From Lagopus muta (Eukaryota; Chordata; Aves; Galliformes; Phasianidae): a stretch of 64,000 nt of DNA. The notes beneath the pieces were generated by a model that was given only the letters and a program-made list of their open reading frames with translations, made no database searches and was not told the origin of the DNA. The DNA lies in NCBI RefSeq assembly GCF_023343835.1, contig NC_064437.1, positions 56,432,972 through 56,496,971 of the forward strand. The letters are read 5' to 3'. Numbering within the stretch: the stretch's first letter is position 1; each line of letters begins with the position of its first letter. The position numbers and the translations under genes are program-made. Below, in pieces: positions 1-12,766 of this stretch.

Positions 1-2967
1 ACTGCAGCCAGTAGCTCTTTGAAACATACAACTTGCCAAAGTGGGTTAACAGGAACGGTGTAATAGGAGGGATTAATGTCTGGCTATGATCCTGCCATCT
101 GCTATTTCCTACACCTGCTCCTGGTACGTGTCAGCACCAAGAGAAGCAGTGCTGACCTGTGGAAGAACTGAGCTGGCTGCACAGGGATGTTGGTGCCTGG
201 AAACTTGGGCCACCTTTCAGGTCCTCAATGTGCTTCAATGATTCCCAGCCCTATTTTTTGGCCATTTAGCACCATTTTTGCTACAGTCCATCCACATCCA
301 CTTCTCCCATCTGGGATGCAGGGTTACTGTAGCACAGGCAATGGGAAGCCAGCAGGCATGGAATTATGGGATGTGGGCAGGGGCCAAGGCAGATCCAGCG
401 CAGCTGCAGCAGCTCCATCTAGGAGACAAGCCCAGCTCCTGCCTCTCTGTAAGGGTGTGGGTGTTTCTGGGAAACCAAAGCTCATCCCCATGTATGGGAG
501 GTGGAGGCTCAGCTGGAGGAAGGAGAATTTTACAGCCAGCACCTGGTTCTGCCTGTACCGCGTTATGAAACGTGCCATGCACCAGTGTCAGCTCTGCCGA
601 CCTCAGAAATGCAAAAGTTCTGAGTCAACCACTTCCCTTGTTCCCCCAGCGTGAGGTTTCCATGCAAAGAGTGTTCTGGTGTTCTCATTTCCTTCTTCTG
701 TCAAGGACTGCAGGAGACACACTTTGCAGGTGTCTTCCATCAGAGCAGCTGCAGTGAGGTAGCTGGGCTGTGGGAACACCCCATCAGCTAACTGAGAACG
801 TACTAATTGAGAACCTCCAGCCAGACCATGAGTGTCTGATAGGGTTCCACAGCAACAGGAGGATGGGGCAAAGTGGGTGGCTGGCAAAGTGATAGTAGGA
901 AGGCTGGGCAAGGGGATTCAGCATAGCTCTGTCTGTAAGGCTGCATCCTCCTCCACTTGGTGGTCTGGCCCCTGCTTCCCTGAGAAAGATGGATGAGATA
1001 GTACCTATGGGTACAGGAGCAGGAAGGCATCTGGATTGGAAGGAGTTGGGCTGTTTAATAAGCATGTGTTTCTAGCACTTAGGGATGACTTAGCAATGGC
1101 AGGTCCTTACCAGGAGCTTGTCTTGAATGATCCAAAGTCTTCTGATAGATGTTTACTGTAATGTAGAGCATTCTCTATAGAGCAGTTTGCTCCACAGCAC
1201 CTTAAATATTTAGATTGGGTGCTTTACAGGGACTCCAGACAGACAAGTCCTGGTTGAGTGGGTGCAGCATGTGTGATGGCTCAGGTGCCAGAGGGACGTG
1301 GACTTGCCCTGGGGCATTCTCAGGGACACTGAGGTTTCCAGCCTTATTGCACCATACAGATTTCTCTTATGTTTTTTTGTTTGTTTGTTCTGTAAGAAAG
1401 TATAACTTCATTTCTACATTTTATTCTGTGAATTTGGGTGAAGTTCTGTTTTCTGGTTCACTCAATATTATCTGACATGGCTCCACTGCAGTTAATATTT
1501 GTTCTCTGGGATGTCTAAAACAAATATTGCATGACTTTATCCCCAGCCCCTCAACATATCTGTCTATATTAGCAGCTCTAGGCTGGTTTAACAGCATGGC
1601 TTATCTGCAGATTCCTGTTTAGTTTGAATTTTGCAACTGACACGAAGCCCTGTTACTGTTGATGTCAGAAAGAGCCATGAGCAGCCTGAATGAAAGGGAA
1701 CATGTCACCACGCAGCCTTTCTGCTCAGTGCTTTTAAGACTCTGCTCTATGTTAACCTGTCTGCACTTGGACTGCAAGCCCCTATATTTCCTGCGCTCTT
1801 TCTCTGTGGGATTGCTGGTAATGCTCATGGATCAATAGGGCATTTGTACCCTTCCACCTTCCCCAGGTGTTCCCCTCCATCTGACAGCAGCAAACATGTT
1901 TTGAACAAAGCACAGAGGGTCAGCCCACTCACGCTGGCTGGTGAGGTGCCATGAATTAGTTGGCAGGTTTTAATCCAGTAAAGCCTAGTTAACACTGTCC
2001 TTGTGCAGTAAGCTGATTATGATAAATAAGCATGCTGTGTCTTAGCAGACGCCTGAAATCAGATCAACCAAATGCAGTTAGACTGGCCAGGAGGCTTTTT
2101 CTTTTTTCTTTTTTTTTTTTTTTCTTCCTTTTTTTCCACCCTCCTTTGTTTTTAAATCCCACAGCAGTAAGACTGCACTGGTTTTGCAGTGAGCTTCACA
2201 CAGGACCTGGCACTGAGAGGAGCTCCAGGAGTTCTCATGAAGCCCTGGCAGCCTCCATCTTATCTGGGATGGAGATGGGGGACAGCTATGGGAGCTGCAC
2301 AACACAGGTAACTGCAGTGAACTCAGTGTTGCTCCTGCAGCCCCATCATGCATGAGGCAGGGGCCAGGCAGAGTGTGTTGGATCTTGTCTTGCAATTTCA
2401 GGGAAGCTTCTGGCTTCCTAGAGAGCAAAACATCCTGGCACACTGAGAGTTGCTCTCTGGGATTCCATCCCTGCCCCTGGAACTGCCCCATGCACCAGGA
2501 TGCTGTGATGTGGACTGCTGTCACTGCTCAGCAAGGCCTTTGTGAATGGGGAAGATCATGTGGAGCTGGAGCTCAGAGTCCAACCAGCAGTTCTCTGGCT
2601 ATGGCCATCCCATCCCCTGCAGCTCATCGTGTGGCCGTGTCTCTGCAGACACCGCAGGCCTATGGGGAGCGTTCCCAGCACTGATAAGGTCTCCAGAGTA
2701 AGAATTCCAGCATTTCATGTCTGAATGCCAGCTCTGTTGAGTGCTGGGGAGAATAAAGCTCCCATTTAGGATATTGCTGCTGTCTAAGAGGCTTTAGGGA
2801 TTCTTAAAACTCTTGTCTCTCAGGAAACAGTCTGGCTTCATCTGTTGCCAATTAGAGCCACAGGACTTGGGCTGAGTGCTTGCAGCTCACTATTGACACT
2901 GTCTACCCCAGGGATGCACGTGGTGGTCATGTAGGGATAAAAAAGGGATATAACCCTCCCCCCCCAC
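1..2967. other. Intergenic DNA, no gene recognised
   Basis: No open frame in this stretch resembles a known protein, and none is framed by convincing splice sites over more than one exon. It is the distal upstream flank of DUSP5. The only compositional feature is a polypyrimidine tract at about 2094-2149. One AP-1 consensus (TGAGTCA) is at 621-627. Confidence 0.7.
2094..2149. repeat. Polypyrimidine tract, T-rich
   Basis: About 55 bases are almost entirely T and C, including a long pure T run. This is low-complexity sequence and could be the A-tail of an old minus-strand retroposed element. No recognisable body of such an element adjoins it. Confidence 0.8.
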
Positions 2968-3122
2968 GAGAAGTGCTGATGGAGTCACTGTCCCTGGAGG
3001 TGTTCAAGAGAAGGGTATATGTTGCACTGAGTGACATGGCTTAGTGGGCATGGCGGGAATGAGTTGGTAATTGGACTTGATTCTTAGTGATCTTTTCCAA
3101 CTTAATGATTCTACGATTCTAA
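2968..3122 (+). mobile_element. CR1 LINE 3' fragment
   Basis: The stretch has the usual CR1 3'-end order: a segment like 'tccctggaggtgttcaaga', then 'gtgacatggcttagtgggca', then 'gatcttttccaactta', and a terminal 'atgattctacgattcta'. This is a severely 5'-truncated, non-autonomous copy with no reverse-transcriptase frame. The subfamily was not determined. Confidence 0.85.
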
Positions 3123-6100
3123 GTGGAGAAGTTTGGGATAGACAGGAAGGACCTGGCATCATCTGGCTCAGCATTGGCCCAAATTAGGGCTTCCGATGGG
3201 AGCTGGGGGCCAGGAGAGGGCAGTCACCATAAGGCCTGGGGTTCACAATGGCAGATCTGTTGTTTGACCAAACCAGCTCCTTTCTGATTTCTCTGGCCCT
3301 GGTGCCATTGTGGCCACTGCACTTTGCGATGATCTTCGAGTTTTGAAAGCCCCAGGGTTATTCTCCCTTTCCATCATTTTTGGAGTGCAAGAAAACCCAG
3401 GACACCATCAAGCCACAAGGAAAGAAGGAGAACTGAAACATCTCACTTGTTAGATCTGGTTGCCTCAGGGGTATTAAAACAGTACTGAAATAGGAAGGAG
3501 GACACATCCAGCCAGCAGCCGAGCAGGTCTTGTGAGTGGCCCTGCTCTGCTTTAGATGTCTCTCATCACTTGTGCCCCACACTGCTGGCACTGTGGCCCC
3601 CACCTACCTGGCCATGCCTCCTCCCCCAGTGCCAGCTCCCTTGTTCACCTCCCTGGTCCCATTCTGTGAGCAGGTGTTGACTCCTCTGTGGTTTTGCTCC
3701 CCTGATTTTTCTCAGTTCTTTATGAAACCAGAACATGCACACAGCCAGGCCATCGGGGAGCTGCACAGGCTGCCCATGCTGGGTGGATAGCTGCTTTGGG
3801 AAGATACCAGTATGATGTGAGGGGGCACAGAATATTTCATTTCTGCATGCTGCCACATTGAGGAGAGACACATGGAGGGATGTGGCTTCTGCAGTGCTTC
3901 ACTGTACTGTTTCCACCAAGCTTTACCAAGCAGGGAGAAAATGGAGACATCTTCACAGAGTCCTGAGGCTTCAAAGAGAGCTCAGACAACCCTAGGCAGG
4001 TGGTTTGTTTGGGATTCCAAAAGGGGCTTGAATGGAAGAGGTCCCAGAAGGGGACCTCTGGGTTTCAGGCCTCAAGTAATCTCCCTTCTCGCCCTTCCTT
4101 TAAACACAAACCTGCAGGAGCAAAGGACAGTATCAGCAGTGGAGAATCCCACACCACAGGAAAACTCAGGTCTCAGCAATGTCTGCCTGCTGGCACAGGA
4201 ATTTCTGACAGTGAACATTGGGCCTACTTGGGTTTTGGGTTCTTTGGTGCTGCATTTCTCCAGCCAATTAATTACTATAATGAGGGTGAGGCTTTTATCA
4301 GATCCAGGAGGAGAGCAATGGGATGAAACAGAGAGTAGATTAATGCATGAACAATGTTTCCCTATGGAAAGACAAGGGGGGACTCCAGGAGGTGATGTAG
4401 ATCAGAAGTCCCCATACACAGAGGGGCATGCAGCACCCACCTGGGCTGCAAATACATGATGTGTATACACAAGAGCTCCAGCTGGTTGCTCCCAGAGCTA
4501 CTGCAGGTGGTGGGGCTGGGGGCAAAAAAGACAGGATGGGTGGGTGGGTGATGAAATGCACACCCTCACCCTGCTGCTGGCTTGCAACACACTTGAGATC
4601 AGACAAACAGATGGAGGGGCCTGCTGACTAACCCCACACCTGTCTGCTGAGCCCCACTGCCTGTTTTTGGGCTGGGTGAGCCCCGTGGTGTGGCAGGAGG
4701 ACACTCAGAGCCAGGCACTCTTGTGGCCATGATTTGAGCCACACGTAGCAGTGAGGAGCAACTCTTTGGAGTGTGTGATGGTGTAGAACAAAAGCGTGTG
4801 GGTGGCTGGGGGTGTTAATGCTGGCAGTAATTCCCAGCTCTGTGACAATGAAGCACTGATTGCATCGCACACGCTGGGCTGGATCCGGCATTGCTCCTCT
4901 TGCTGGAAACAACTGATGAAAGCAATGGGAATTGCTATCTGAGATTGCGGCTGTGGGATCAGGGACATGATGACACTCTGCTTTTCTTATCATGTTATCT
5001 CTGGCTCTTTCCACTACTTGAAAAGTTCCACCCTGGACTCACAAAGAGTACAAAGCACCCCTGAGAGCTGCACAAGCCCCAGGCATCCTTTATGCCAGCT
5101 GCTGGTCAGTGCTTAGCTGGATGTGCAAGCACAGCTGTGCTGGGCTTTCTGTTTGCCTTCAGTACACAAAAGTAATTTCTCCTACTCAGTAGAGGAGGCA
5201 TGAGTACCCTCCCTCTGGCCATTTCATTCAAGGGAAGTAGAGAGAAGCTGAGGAGTGTGGTCTGCATGGAACTGGAGCTGTTTTAACACCTGTCAGTCTC
5301 AAGTGTATGCAGCCATAGCAAATAAAGTAAACCAAATTTCTTCCCTTTTTTCTCTGTTGTTTGAGTATCCAGCTCTGCAGGGGACAAGGAGGTTGGGGAA
5401 CCAAGAGATACAGGTAATCAGGAGGTGGGGCATCAGAGACATGGAGGACTGGAGGGAGTTGGGGGGGGGGGGGTCACTGCTGCCTGCCCAGTACACAGCC
5501 CCACCAGGCAGCTCTGCTCCTCCTTCTCCATTTCTCTTCTGGTAGCACATAGATCTTTTTTGTGGGTTCACTGTAGATGCTGAGCACTCCTGCATACTTT
5601 CCTTTCTCACTTGTCATTTCAAGTATCAGCTGTTTTGACGGCATGTTACAAATTTGACCTAAAAGTATTCATGTAGTTTACAGCTGGTGCTGCAGGTACT
5701 CAGGAGGGGGCCCGTGTCAGTGCTTCCATGGCTGTAGCCATGGAGGAGTTGCATTCCCAGGGGAGCACACCGGCTCAACCCATGAGAGGATGTGCTCCTT
5801 CCACCTACTTGTTTCACAGTGACAGAAGGACAAATCTAAACTATTACAGACGTGGCTTATTTGCAGTTACCATGCAGTGAGCTGCTAATACATTCTGACC
5901 TGTGTGCCTAAAGGTGGGACAGCCATGTGATCCCTGCGTCTCCAGATCATGTATGTGATTTCATAGTCCTTCAGGTGTGACAATCTGGTCTGGTTATTCC
6001 CAAGCCAACCCCCACAACTTGTGCTTGATGACAACATTTCTTGACTTGAAGGAGAGGGAAACTCCACCGCTTCCTTTGTAGCTTGTCCCAATGGTTTGTC

Positions 6101-9100
6101 ATTCTTACTTCCAAAAATGTGAGGCTCATTTCTCCCATGAACTTGTTTGACTCTGGTTCCCCTTACAACAGTTTGTGCTGGCCTCACCTACTGTGTGCAG
6201 TGCAAGCAGGGCAGTTGAGTGAGAGTGTTTCAGGTAGAATCTGGTAATTCCATACCATTTTCTATAGAACTGCAGCTTATTTTCTGCAGGGAGGTGGTGG
6301 GCAAAATACCCTATATTAGCTGGTGAGCAATAGCCTTCCTGACTCAAAAGGCCCACCTCCATGCTTTCTTCACTCTCTGCCTCTGATTCTGTCACAAGTT
6401 TTCTTCTGCAGTTAATTTAGAGGGAATCCCCTGCTGGAGGAAGGAAACAAAAATAGAAAATTCCTTTTTGGGAATATGCACTACGTAACTGATCACACTG
6501 TGACTGCATTGTTAGAAGAAATGATTTTGGAAATCAGTCCCACAGAAATCCACAGCCAGAGCATCTCTAGTTCTGCAGAATTAGCTGGCTGGCAGCTGCT
6601 GTACAGATGCAGCCCAATCCTTCTGTGTGATAGCAAAAGACAGTGCCTCAGTGTGAGCTGAGTAACTGTCCGTTTTATAAATCCTTTGCAGTGCACATTG
6701 CAGTAAAGCAACTCTGCAATTAATCACACAGGCAGAAGCGAAATCTAAGTGTGATTTCCGCTCTGTCTCTGCTTCCAGAGCCTTTCTTAAATTCTCTTCT
6801 AAGTGCATGGAAGAGAAAAAAAATGTCTGATGAGTGGAAAGAAAGAATTCCCATATCTTCGTGTGTTTGCTGTGCAGCAGTGGGGCTGAAGGCACAAGTG
6901 GAGCTATTAGCATTGTACAGTAAGGAAATATCAACACAAATGCTGTGACTAATGGCTTCATCTCCCACTGACCTGCGCTTGCTGGAGAGCTAATGCAATG
7001 GTATCTGACACAACTGCAATGCACTTTCTCATAATCCCACGTGTCAGGATCAAAACTGGTGTCAGCCATCCCTCTGGTTTGTCTCACACAGATGCCTGGA
7101 CTTGAGTAGGGAAAGCACCTGCAGCAGAGTCCTTAGTGAGCACCTACCACGAGGCTGGGCTTCTGGCTGTGCAGGCACATCCTCCTGCAGAGAACCCCAT
7201 ATATGCTCCCCTGTCCGTGTCAGCTCAGCCAGCAGTGTGGCAAACACTGGGGCTTCTCCTCATTCTTCTCAAGCTCAGCCTGTCCAGGACATCAATATCT
7301 GATGGAACAAAGCTTTTCTCGCTGTATTTTCAGGACTGGCTCCAGGGCAGGTGCCTGTGTTCTCCCTGTCACTGAGATGTATGCAGTGATCTGTTGCTCT
7401 CAGTTCTCACCTTCTCACAGATGCTGCCAAATTTTTTCCTTTATCATCTTAATTTCAACTGTTTGTTTCCCACTGTTATGGAAGGCTTTAACTTGAATGT
7501 TAAAACCCCCAAACGGGTGCTTTCATATCTGGCTGCAGAGCATCCAGTGCCATTCCCTGATTCACCCCATGAGAAGTAAGCAACCCACACCACGCTGTTC
7601 CTGGGCTCACTGGTGTGTCCCACAGATCTCCACCCATCACCCACAGCCTGCTGCATGCATCCCGTGTGTACCAACCCGGGAGTGTGGCTGTGCAGGCCTC
7701 TTCCTGGCTTCCAGCTCTTTTGCATAGCAAAATCAAGCCTTTGTCCTGCTCTGCATCATGGGGCTGGGTTTCCTGCAGACAGGGACAATGCCCTGTTGTT
7801 CAGGGCCAGCCTGCAGCCAGGGGCCGTGCTTCCAGCATCACCCCGCACCATCCCCTACTCCCTACTCACAAATGTGAATACTTTTTGTAGGGAAGGATCC
7901 CAACCAGCTACAGGTGAGTTGAAGGGCTCTGAAGCATGAGACGTTGGGACTGAACCCTCTGGGAACAGTGGTCCTTCCTGGGTCGGTTTGAGGAAAGCCA
8001 AGGGTGGAACATTTGTTTCATGCCAGAGTTCTTGCACCTCTGCTCACAGCCCTATAAGAGCTCTGGGTCCCTCAGATGGGAGACGTTGGGAAGCCAAGGT
8101 AGGAGTGGGGAGCAGATGCTTTGCCTGCCCTTGGTAATTACTATGGGATACTGCCAAGATGTGCAAACAGCTCTCCTGTGGTTTCTCTCCTCTTTAAACA
8201 CATTTACAGAAAGTACATAAGCATGCTGACCTTGTGACATGGCAGTTACCATATGGTGCCAGCATATGGGAAGCGTGCTCCCAGCTGTGACTGTCATCCT
8301 GCTGCTGCACTACAACACTCTGTTCCTTTTGTCTTCCCACAGGATGAAGGGGAGCCCCAGGAAGCTCTGTCCCTTCCACTCTATGGGTGTTTTTTGGCAG
8401 GAAGCCTGTGTTGGAGAAGGCTGTGCAACCCATGTAAAAGTAGGTCAGGGGGTCCTGTCACCATGAATTAACAGCCAGGTGCAGTACCAGGCACAGCCCT
8501 GAAGCAGGCTCATGTTATAACATGTATTTTACTCCCAGGAAAGTTGTGGGAGCTCTTAGTCTGTTCCCAGATTTGTGAGGACTGAAGCAGTATGCTGGGC
8601 ATACCATGGCAGTGCAGTGATGGGTTTCTCTGGGATTGATCTCTCCAGGTGGAAATGCTCCTAATGGCAAGGCTGCTTTGTGCCTGAGTACAGGTAACCA
8701 AGATTTTTCCAAATCGGTCCAAGCAAAGAGCTTTTCAATTTCCTGGTGGAGAAGAGGTACATTATAAACAATCAAAGGCTGTCAGTGATTCAAGGAGTGC
8801 AAGGGAATTGATGTTGTCAGGGCTGGTAGCCACAGGCTGAGGATGGCCCCAGAGATCCTTCCCCATGAGAGCTCTCCATCCAGGTGTGTTTCCCAAGTGG
8901 ACTTTGGGAAGGACTGGGGAGAGGCTTCCACCTAAATGTATGAGTAATAGGAAACTGTAGCAAAGCCTCATCCTACAAGCAGTACTGCATTGGGAAGTTT
9001 CCAATACAAACTTGATTTGAGAGAAGTAAGGTGCTGCTCTGCATCCCTGCACATGTGATGGTACTGGTCCCATTCGCTGCTCTTTGGGGTCCTGTTGGTC

Positions 9101-9202
9101 TCTCAGCCCACCTTTCTTATGGGAGCAAATGCATTGTTCTCTACAGCTACCTGGAAGGAGGTTGCAATGAGCTGAGGATCAGCCCCTTTTCTCCAGTGAC
9201 TA
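3123..9202. other. Intergenic DNA, no gene recognised
   Basis: About 6 kb without a recognisable gene. It holds a short G-rich (GGGT)n-like patch near 4537-4549, a 13-base G run at 5461-5473 and a 20-bp palindrome at 5725-5744. The short open frames are isolated, have no splice partners and resemble no family I know. Confidence 0.65.
5461..5473. repeat. G13 homopolymer
   Basis: Thirteen consecutive G bases follow a GGAGGGAGTT context. The run is likely unstable in length and prone to sequencing error. Confidence 0.9.
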
Positions 9203-9474
9203 GTGATGGGACAAGAGATAATGGCCTGAAGTTGCACCAGGGGATGCTCAGTTTGGGTCTGAGGAACGATTTCTTCTCAGAAAGAGCAGTGAGGCACTGG
9301 CGCAGGCTGCACAGGGAGGGGGAAGTCACCGTTCCTGGGGGTGTCCAGGAAACATGGAGACGTGGCACCGAGGGACGTGGTCAGTGGGCATGGGGGGATG
9401 GGCTGATGGTTGGACTGGCTGACCTTAGTGGTCTCTTCCAACCTTAAAGTTTCTGTAATTCTGTGATTCTATGG
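9203..9474 (+). mobile_element. CR1 LINE 3' fragment (about 270 bp)
   Basis: This is the longest CR1 piece in the window. It begins with 'gggacaagagataatggcct' and 'agttgcaccaggggatgctc', continues through 'ttcttctcagaaagagcagt' and 'ggttggactggctgacctta', and ends 'ctgtaattctgtgattctat'. It is a truncated 3' end whose short open frame is residual. Orientation is + because the terminal ATTCTRTG motif lies at the right end. Confidence 0.92.
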
Positions 9475-10071
9475 TAACATTCGGATGTTTAACTCATCTT
9501 CTCTTAAATGAATGCCGTATGTTATTTTTTACTTCCAAGTTTACTTCAGCTTAAATACAGTTCTGTATTTTACAGAGTTAGCATGTGATACCCTCCTAAT
9601 TTGCTGTAAAATGTCTGCAGTTCTGGAGTGGAACACAGCAGAACAAGATCTGTAGCAAGCTGAAAGTGATGGGGAAGCTATATTTCATAAAGATGCCCAA
9701 GTGGGCTGTGCCATCAAAATGATACAACATGGAAGCCACATCCTGCCGGCTTGGCTAATCCATCAAAGAGCTTTCAGTGTTTTCCCTTGGAGTAACAGCT
9801 TTAAATTTTAATAAGCTGTAGTGTACTTTCACCGGATGCCATAAGCTGATACAAAGTTTAAATGAGGCTAAGCAAGCGGGAGCCCAGGAGAAATGAGCAT
9901 GAGACGTAAATTATTTCCTCTCTTTTTACAAGTTCATTTCATTAGGATTGTTTTGGAAAGAAAAAAAATCGAAACACTATTTTTTTCCCCTTCTCTGGAT
10001 GTTTTGATGTCAGTGGAGGAAGGCAACAATCAAAGTAGTCACAGTGCAGCTTCAGAGGGCGGACATGCAGG

Positions 10072-10203
10072 AAAAGTGCCAGCCCCATCCCTGGAGGTGC
10101 CCATGGCCTGGTTGGATGGTGGCCTCATCTGGTGGGTGGCACTGGGTTGGAGCCAGGTGGGCTTTAAGGTCATTTCCAACCCAACATTTCTGTGATTCTA
10201 TGA
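10072..10203 (+). mobile_element. CR1 LINE 3' fragment
   Basis: The sequence 'gccagccccatccctggagg' leads to 'ttaaggtcatttccaaccca' and ends 'atttctgtgattctatgaag', the CR1 3' signature. It is truncated and has lost the middle of the usual 3' segment. Confidence 0.88.
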
Positions 10204-12694
10204 AGCTTACAACAAACTGTGGAGCTGCCTTGGGTTTGTTTTTCTTCTTCTTGCAATGCTATGGAAAAGTGAGGTGTAATATTTTTTTTACCGTGTGTGA
10301 TGATTTTGTTTGTTTATATCCGTGTAGCCCACTGAAATGACTCCAAAACATTCTAAGCTAGAAACATGAGCTGCTCCATTTTGAGCTTAAAATGTCATTT
10401 CTGTGCTCAGGAGCTGTACTCATTCTCAGTGGAGTGGGCATAGTAACACACACTGTGTGGTGGATTATATTTACGTGATTATACCCTCCAGGCAACAACC
10501 TGGTGCTTAAGAAATGAGTCAGTCAGAAAGACCAAGGCAGAGAGAATCAGATTTAGTGATGATAAGATTAGCTTGCAGAAGATCTGGACCAAAGCAACCA
10601 GCGTTTCTCCAAGATATGTTTGTCCAAACAGTCAATTAAACTGCCCATATAAGAAAATCTTGAGACATTTGATGGCTCCCTGCAGTCTGAGGAGGCAGTA
10701 ACCACACGAGGATGGGGATGTGCTGCACTGACAGATGGGGCAGGTGGGCAGGAGCAGCAGCAGATGTGGGTCAGAGCCCAGCCAGGCTTGCGTTGGCCAT
10801 GGGCAAGGGGCTGAAAGAGGCTCCTGGGAAACATGCAGGGCAAGGGAAGAGAGGGGACAAGAAGGCGAGGAATGCGTGCAGGGAAACAGCAGCAGGAAGA
10901 GGAAAGAACAAATGAGAACTGGCAAGTTGATAAAAGAACAAAAGGGCTTTGTCTCACACTAAAGACAGCTAACTACAGAAATAGTTTTCCATGCAGCTAC
11001 CCCAGGGATGGCTGCAAAAAGGAAGATCTTTACACTCATAACTGGTTCCTGCAAGTGCTCATCATTACAGCTCACAAGCATCGTGGCTGTGGAAGGAGAG
11101 TGGAGAAAATCAGCCTTGATGTGCAGAGAGCTGGTGATGTGAGGCTCTGTGTGTTCCTCCTGCACCCTAGCAGTGGCTGCTGACAGCAGCTCGCAGCAGC
11201 CAGGGGAGTCACGTAGGCATGAGTCAGGTAGAAAGCAGACATAAGGCTGACATTCACTACCAGCCTGATTTTCAGAAGTGCTGAGTGCAGACTACTCCCA
11301 TTCAGACGGTGCACTGTTCATCCCAGTTCTGCTCTGTGGCAGCAGAGCTGGGAACGTAAAACAGATCTGAGAGATGCTGGGGCTGCAGAACACTGAAATC
11401 CAGTTTGTTCTTCCAAAATGAGTGGCTTGTGGCATGCATTTCCATTATCTAATGAGCTATTTTTATTGAAAATGCCCTATCACTTACTAGTTTTTTCACT
11501 TGTTCTCTGGAGAAAAAAAAAGGTTCCAGTTCAACAACAGATCACATCTATGGTGCCAGAAGGTGAGGGGGATGATTGCCACGCAGCACAGTCTGTATCT
11601 GGTAGCACATTTCACCTTCCAGAATTAGATTTGACCATGGGTTATTCTGTCACGATTGGGACAAATCTGTAACGGGATGGATTTGTTCATGATCCAATCT
11701 GTTCTGTTGGAATTCAGCACTGGTGAGCAAATCGTGTCACCGATGCGATCACAGTGTTGCAGCCTCCTGTTGGCGTTGCTCAGCAGACTCCAGACACGGG
11801 AATGGCTTCACCCAGCTCCCGGCTGCCATGTGGAGTCCTAGAATCATAGAATGGTTTGGGTTGGTATCAGCATGTGCTTCTCTGACTGCTTGTGCCGTGA
11901 GCGTTTTGACATCAGCCGCTCCAAATTAGAAAGTGATGTTACGGGAAACTTAGTAACAGCACAGAAATGCCAACACATCCTCTCTGTCGCCTCGTACTAT
12001 GCTTTATTCATCCAAAGAATGTCTTGCACTTCACAACCAGCTGGAGGATGAGTGCAGTGCTATGCCCCAGGAGGGATGTAGTGCACCTCGAGCCACAGAT
12101 GAAGACACAGTGACACGTAGGGTGCTTCCTCTGTATCACCTCCCTGGCAGATCCCCTGGGGGATAATTGATCTGCCTTCCCCTGGGCCTCCTTAGGCTTC
12201 GTCTCCCTTTTGCTGTGGTTTGGGGTTAGCACTGTGGTTTGTAGGGCATGCACCCAGCACCCAGCACAGGATCTTGGCATCAGCAACTCAAGCCCTATGG
12301 ATCAGACTGATCCTGTCTCTTGTTTCCAAACAGCATTCACTTATTTTCCTAAGCCCCTTTTGAACGGTAGTCTCCCCAGAAAGCCAATTTTGCTCTTCAG
12401 TGATGCCCGCTGAATGGGTGCTTCTCGATGAGTGGGTAATTCCACCTGGGGGGGGAGCTGCTTCTGCCCCGAAGCCGAGCAAAGTCCCACACACTCACTG
12501 GTGGGCAGCAACAATGGGTCTGCGGGAGGTGAGGAGAAGGGAAGAATGAGCTGGGTTAGGGGAAATACAGCCTGAAAGAAAAGGAAAGGGCCAGTGGATC
12601 TGAAAGCCCCGATAAAAGCCCGAGACAAAGGACAAAGGAGCCTGGGAGATTACCAAAGGGAAGTGGGAGGAGGAGCAGGGAGAATGATGTCAAG
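10204..12694. other. Intergenic DNA, no gene recognised
   Basis: No coding exon is recognised. AP-1 consensus heptamers are at 10515-10521 and 11220-11226. A short minus-strand CR1 scrap lies at 11838-11866. Confidence 0.65.
11838..11866 (-). mobile_element. CR1 3' end scrap, minus strand
   Basis: The stretch 'tagaatcatagaatggtttg' followed by 'ggttggta' is the reverse complement of the CR1 3' terminus. Similarity stops after about 30 bases, so only the very tip is left. Confidence 0.6.
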
Positions 12695-12766
12695 TGGCAT
12701 GGTGATGATGGATCAATGGTTGGACTAGATGATCTCAGTGGTCTTTTCCAGCCTTTATGATTCTGC
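12695..12766 (+). mobile_element. CR1 LINE 3' fragment
   Basis: The run 'gatcaatggttggactagat', 'gatctcagtggtcttttcca' and 'gcctttatgattctgc' is a short CR1 3' end in + orientation, about 70 bp. Confidence 0.88.

Noticed and set aside
54..77. Similarity of 'aacggtgtaata...gattaat' at about 54-76 to the same words at about 18349-18371
   Set aside because: Matches of 12 bases between two places in 64 kb are expected by chance in large numbers, and the flanks do not align.
3872..4459. 195-residue open frame in the upstream intergenic region
   Set aside because: No recognisable domain, no splice partner, no promoter and no coding texture. A chance open frame is more likely in GC-richer DNA.
9031..9447. 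138-residue open frame as a possible gene
   Set aside because: Its right half is a truncated CR1 3' end, and the protein is low-complexity with no family resemblance.
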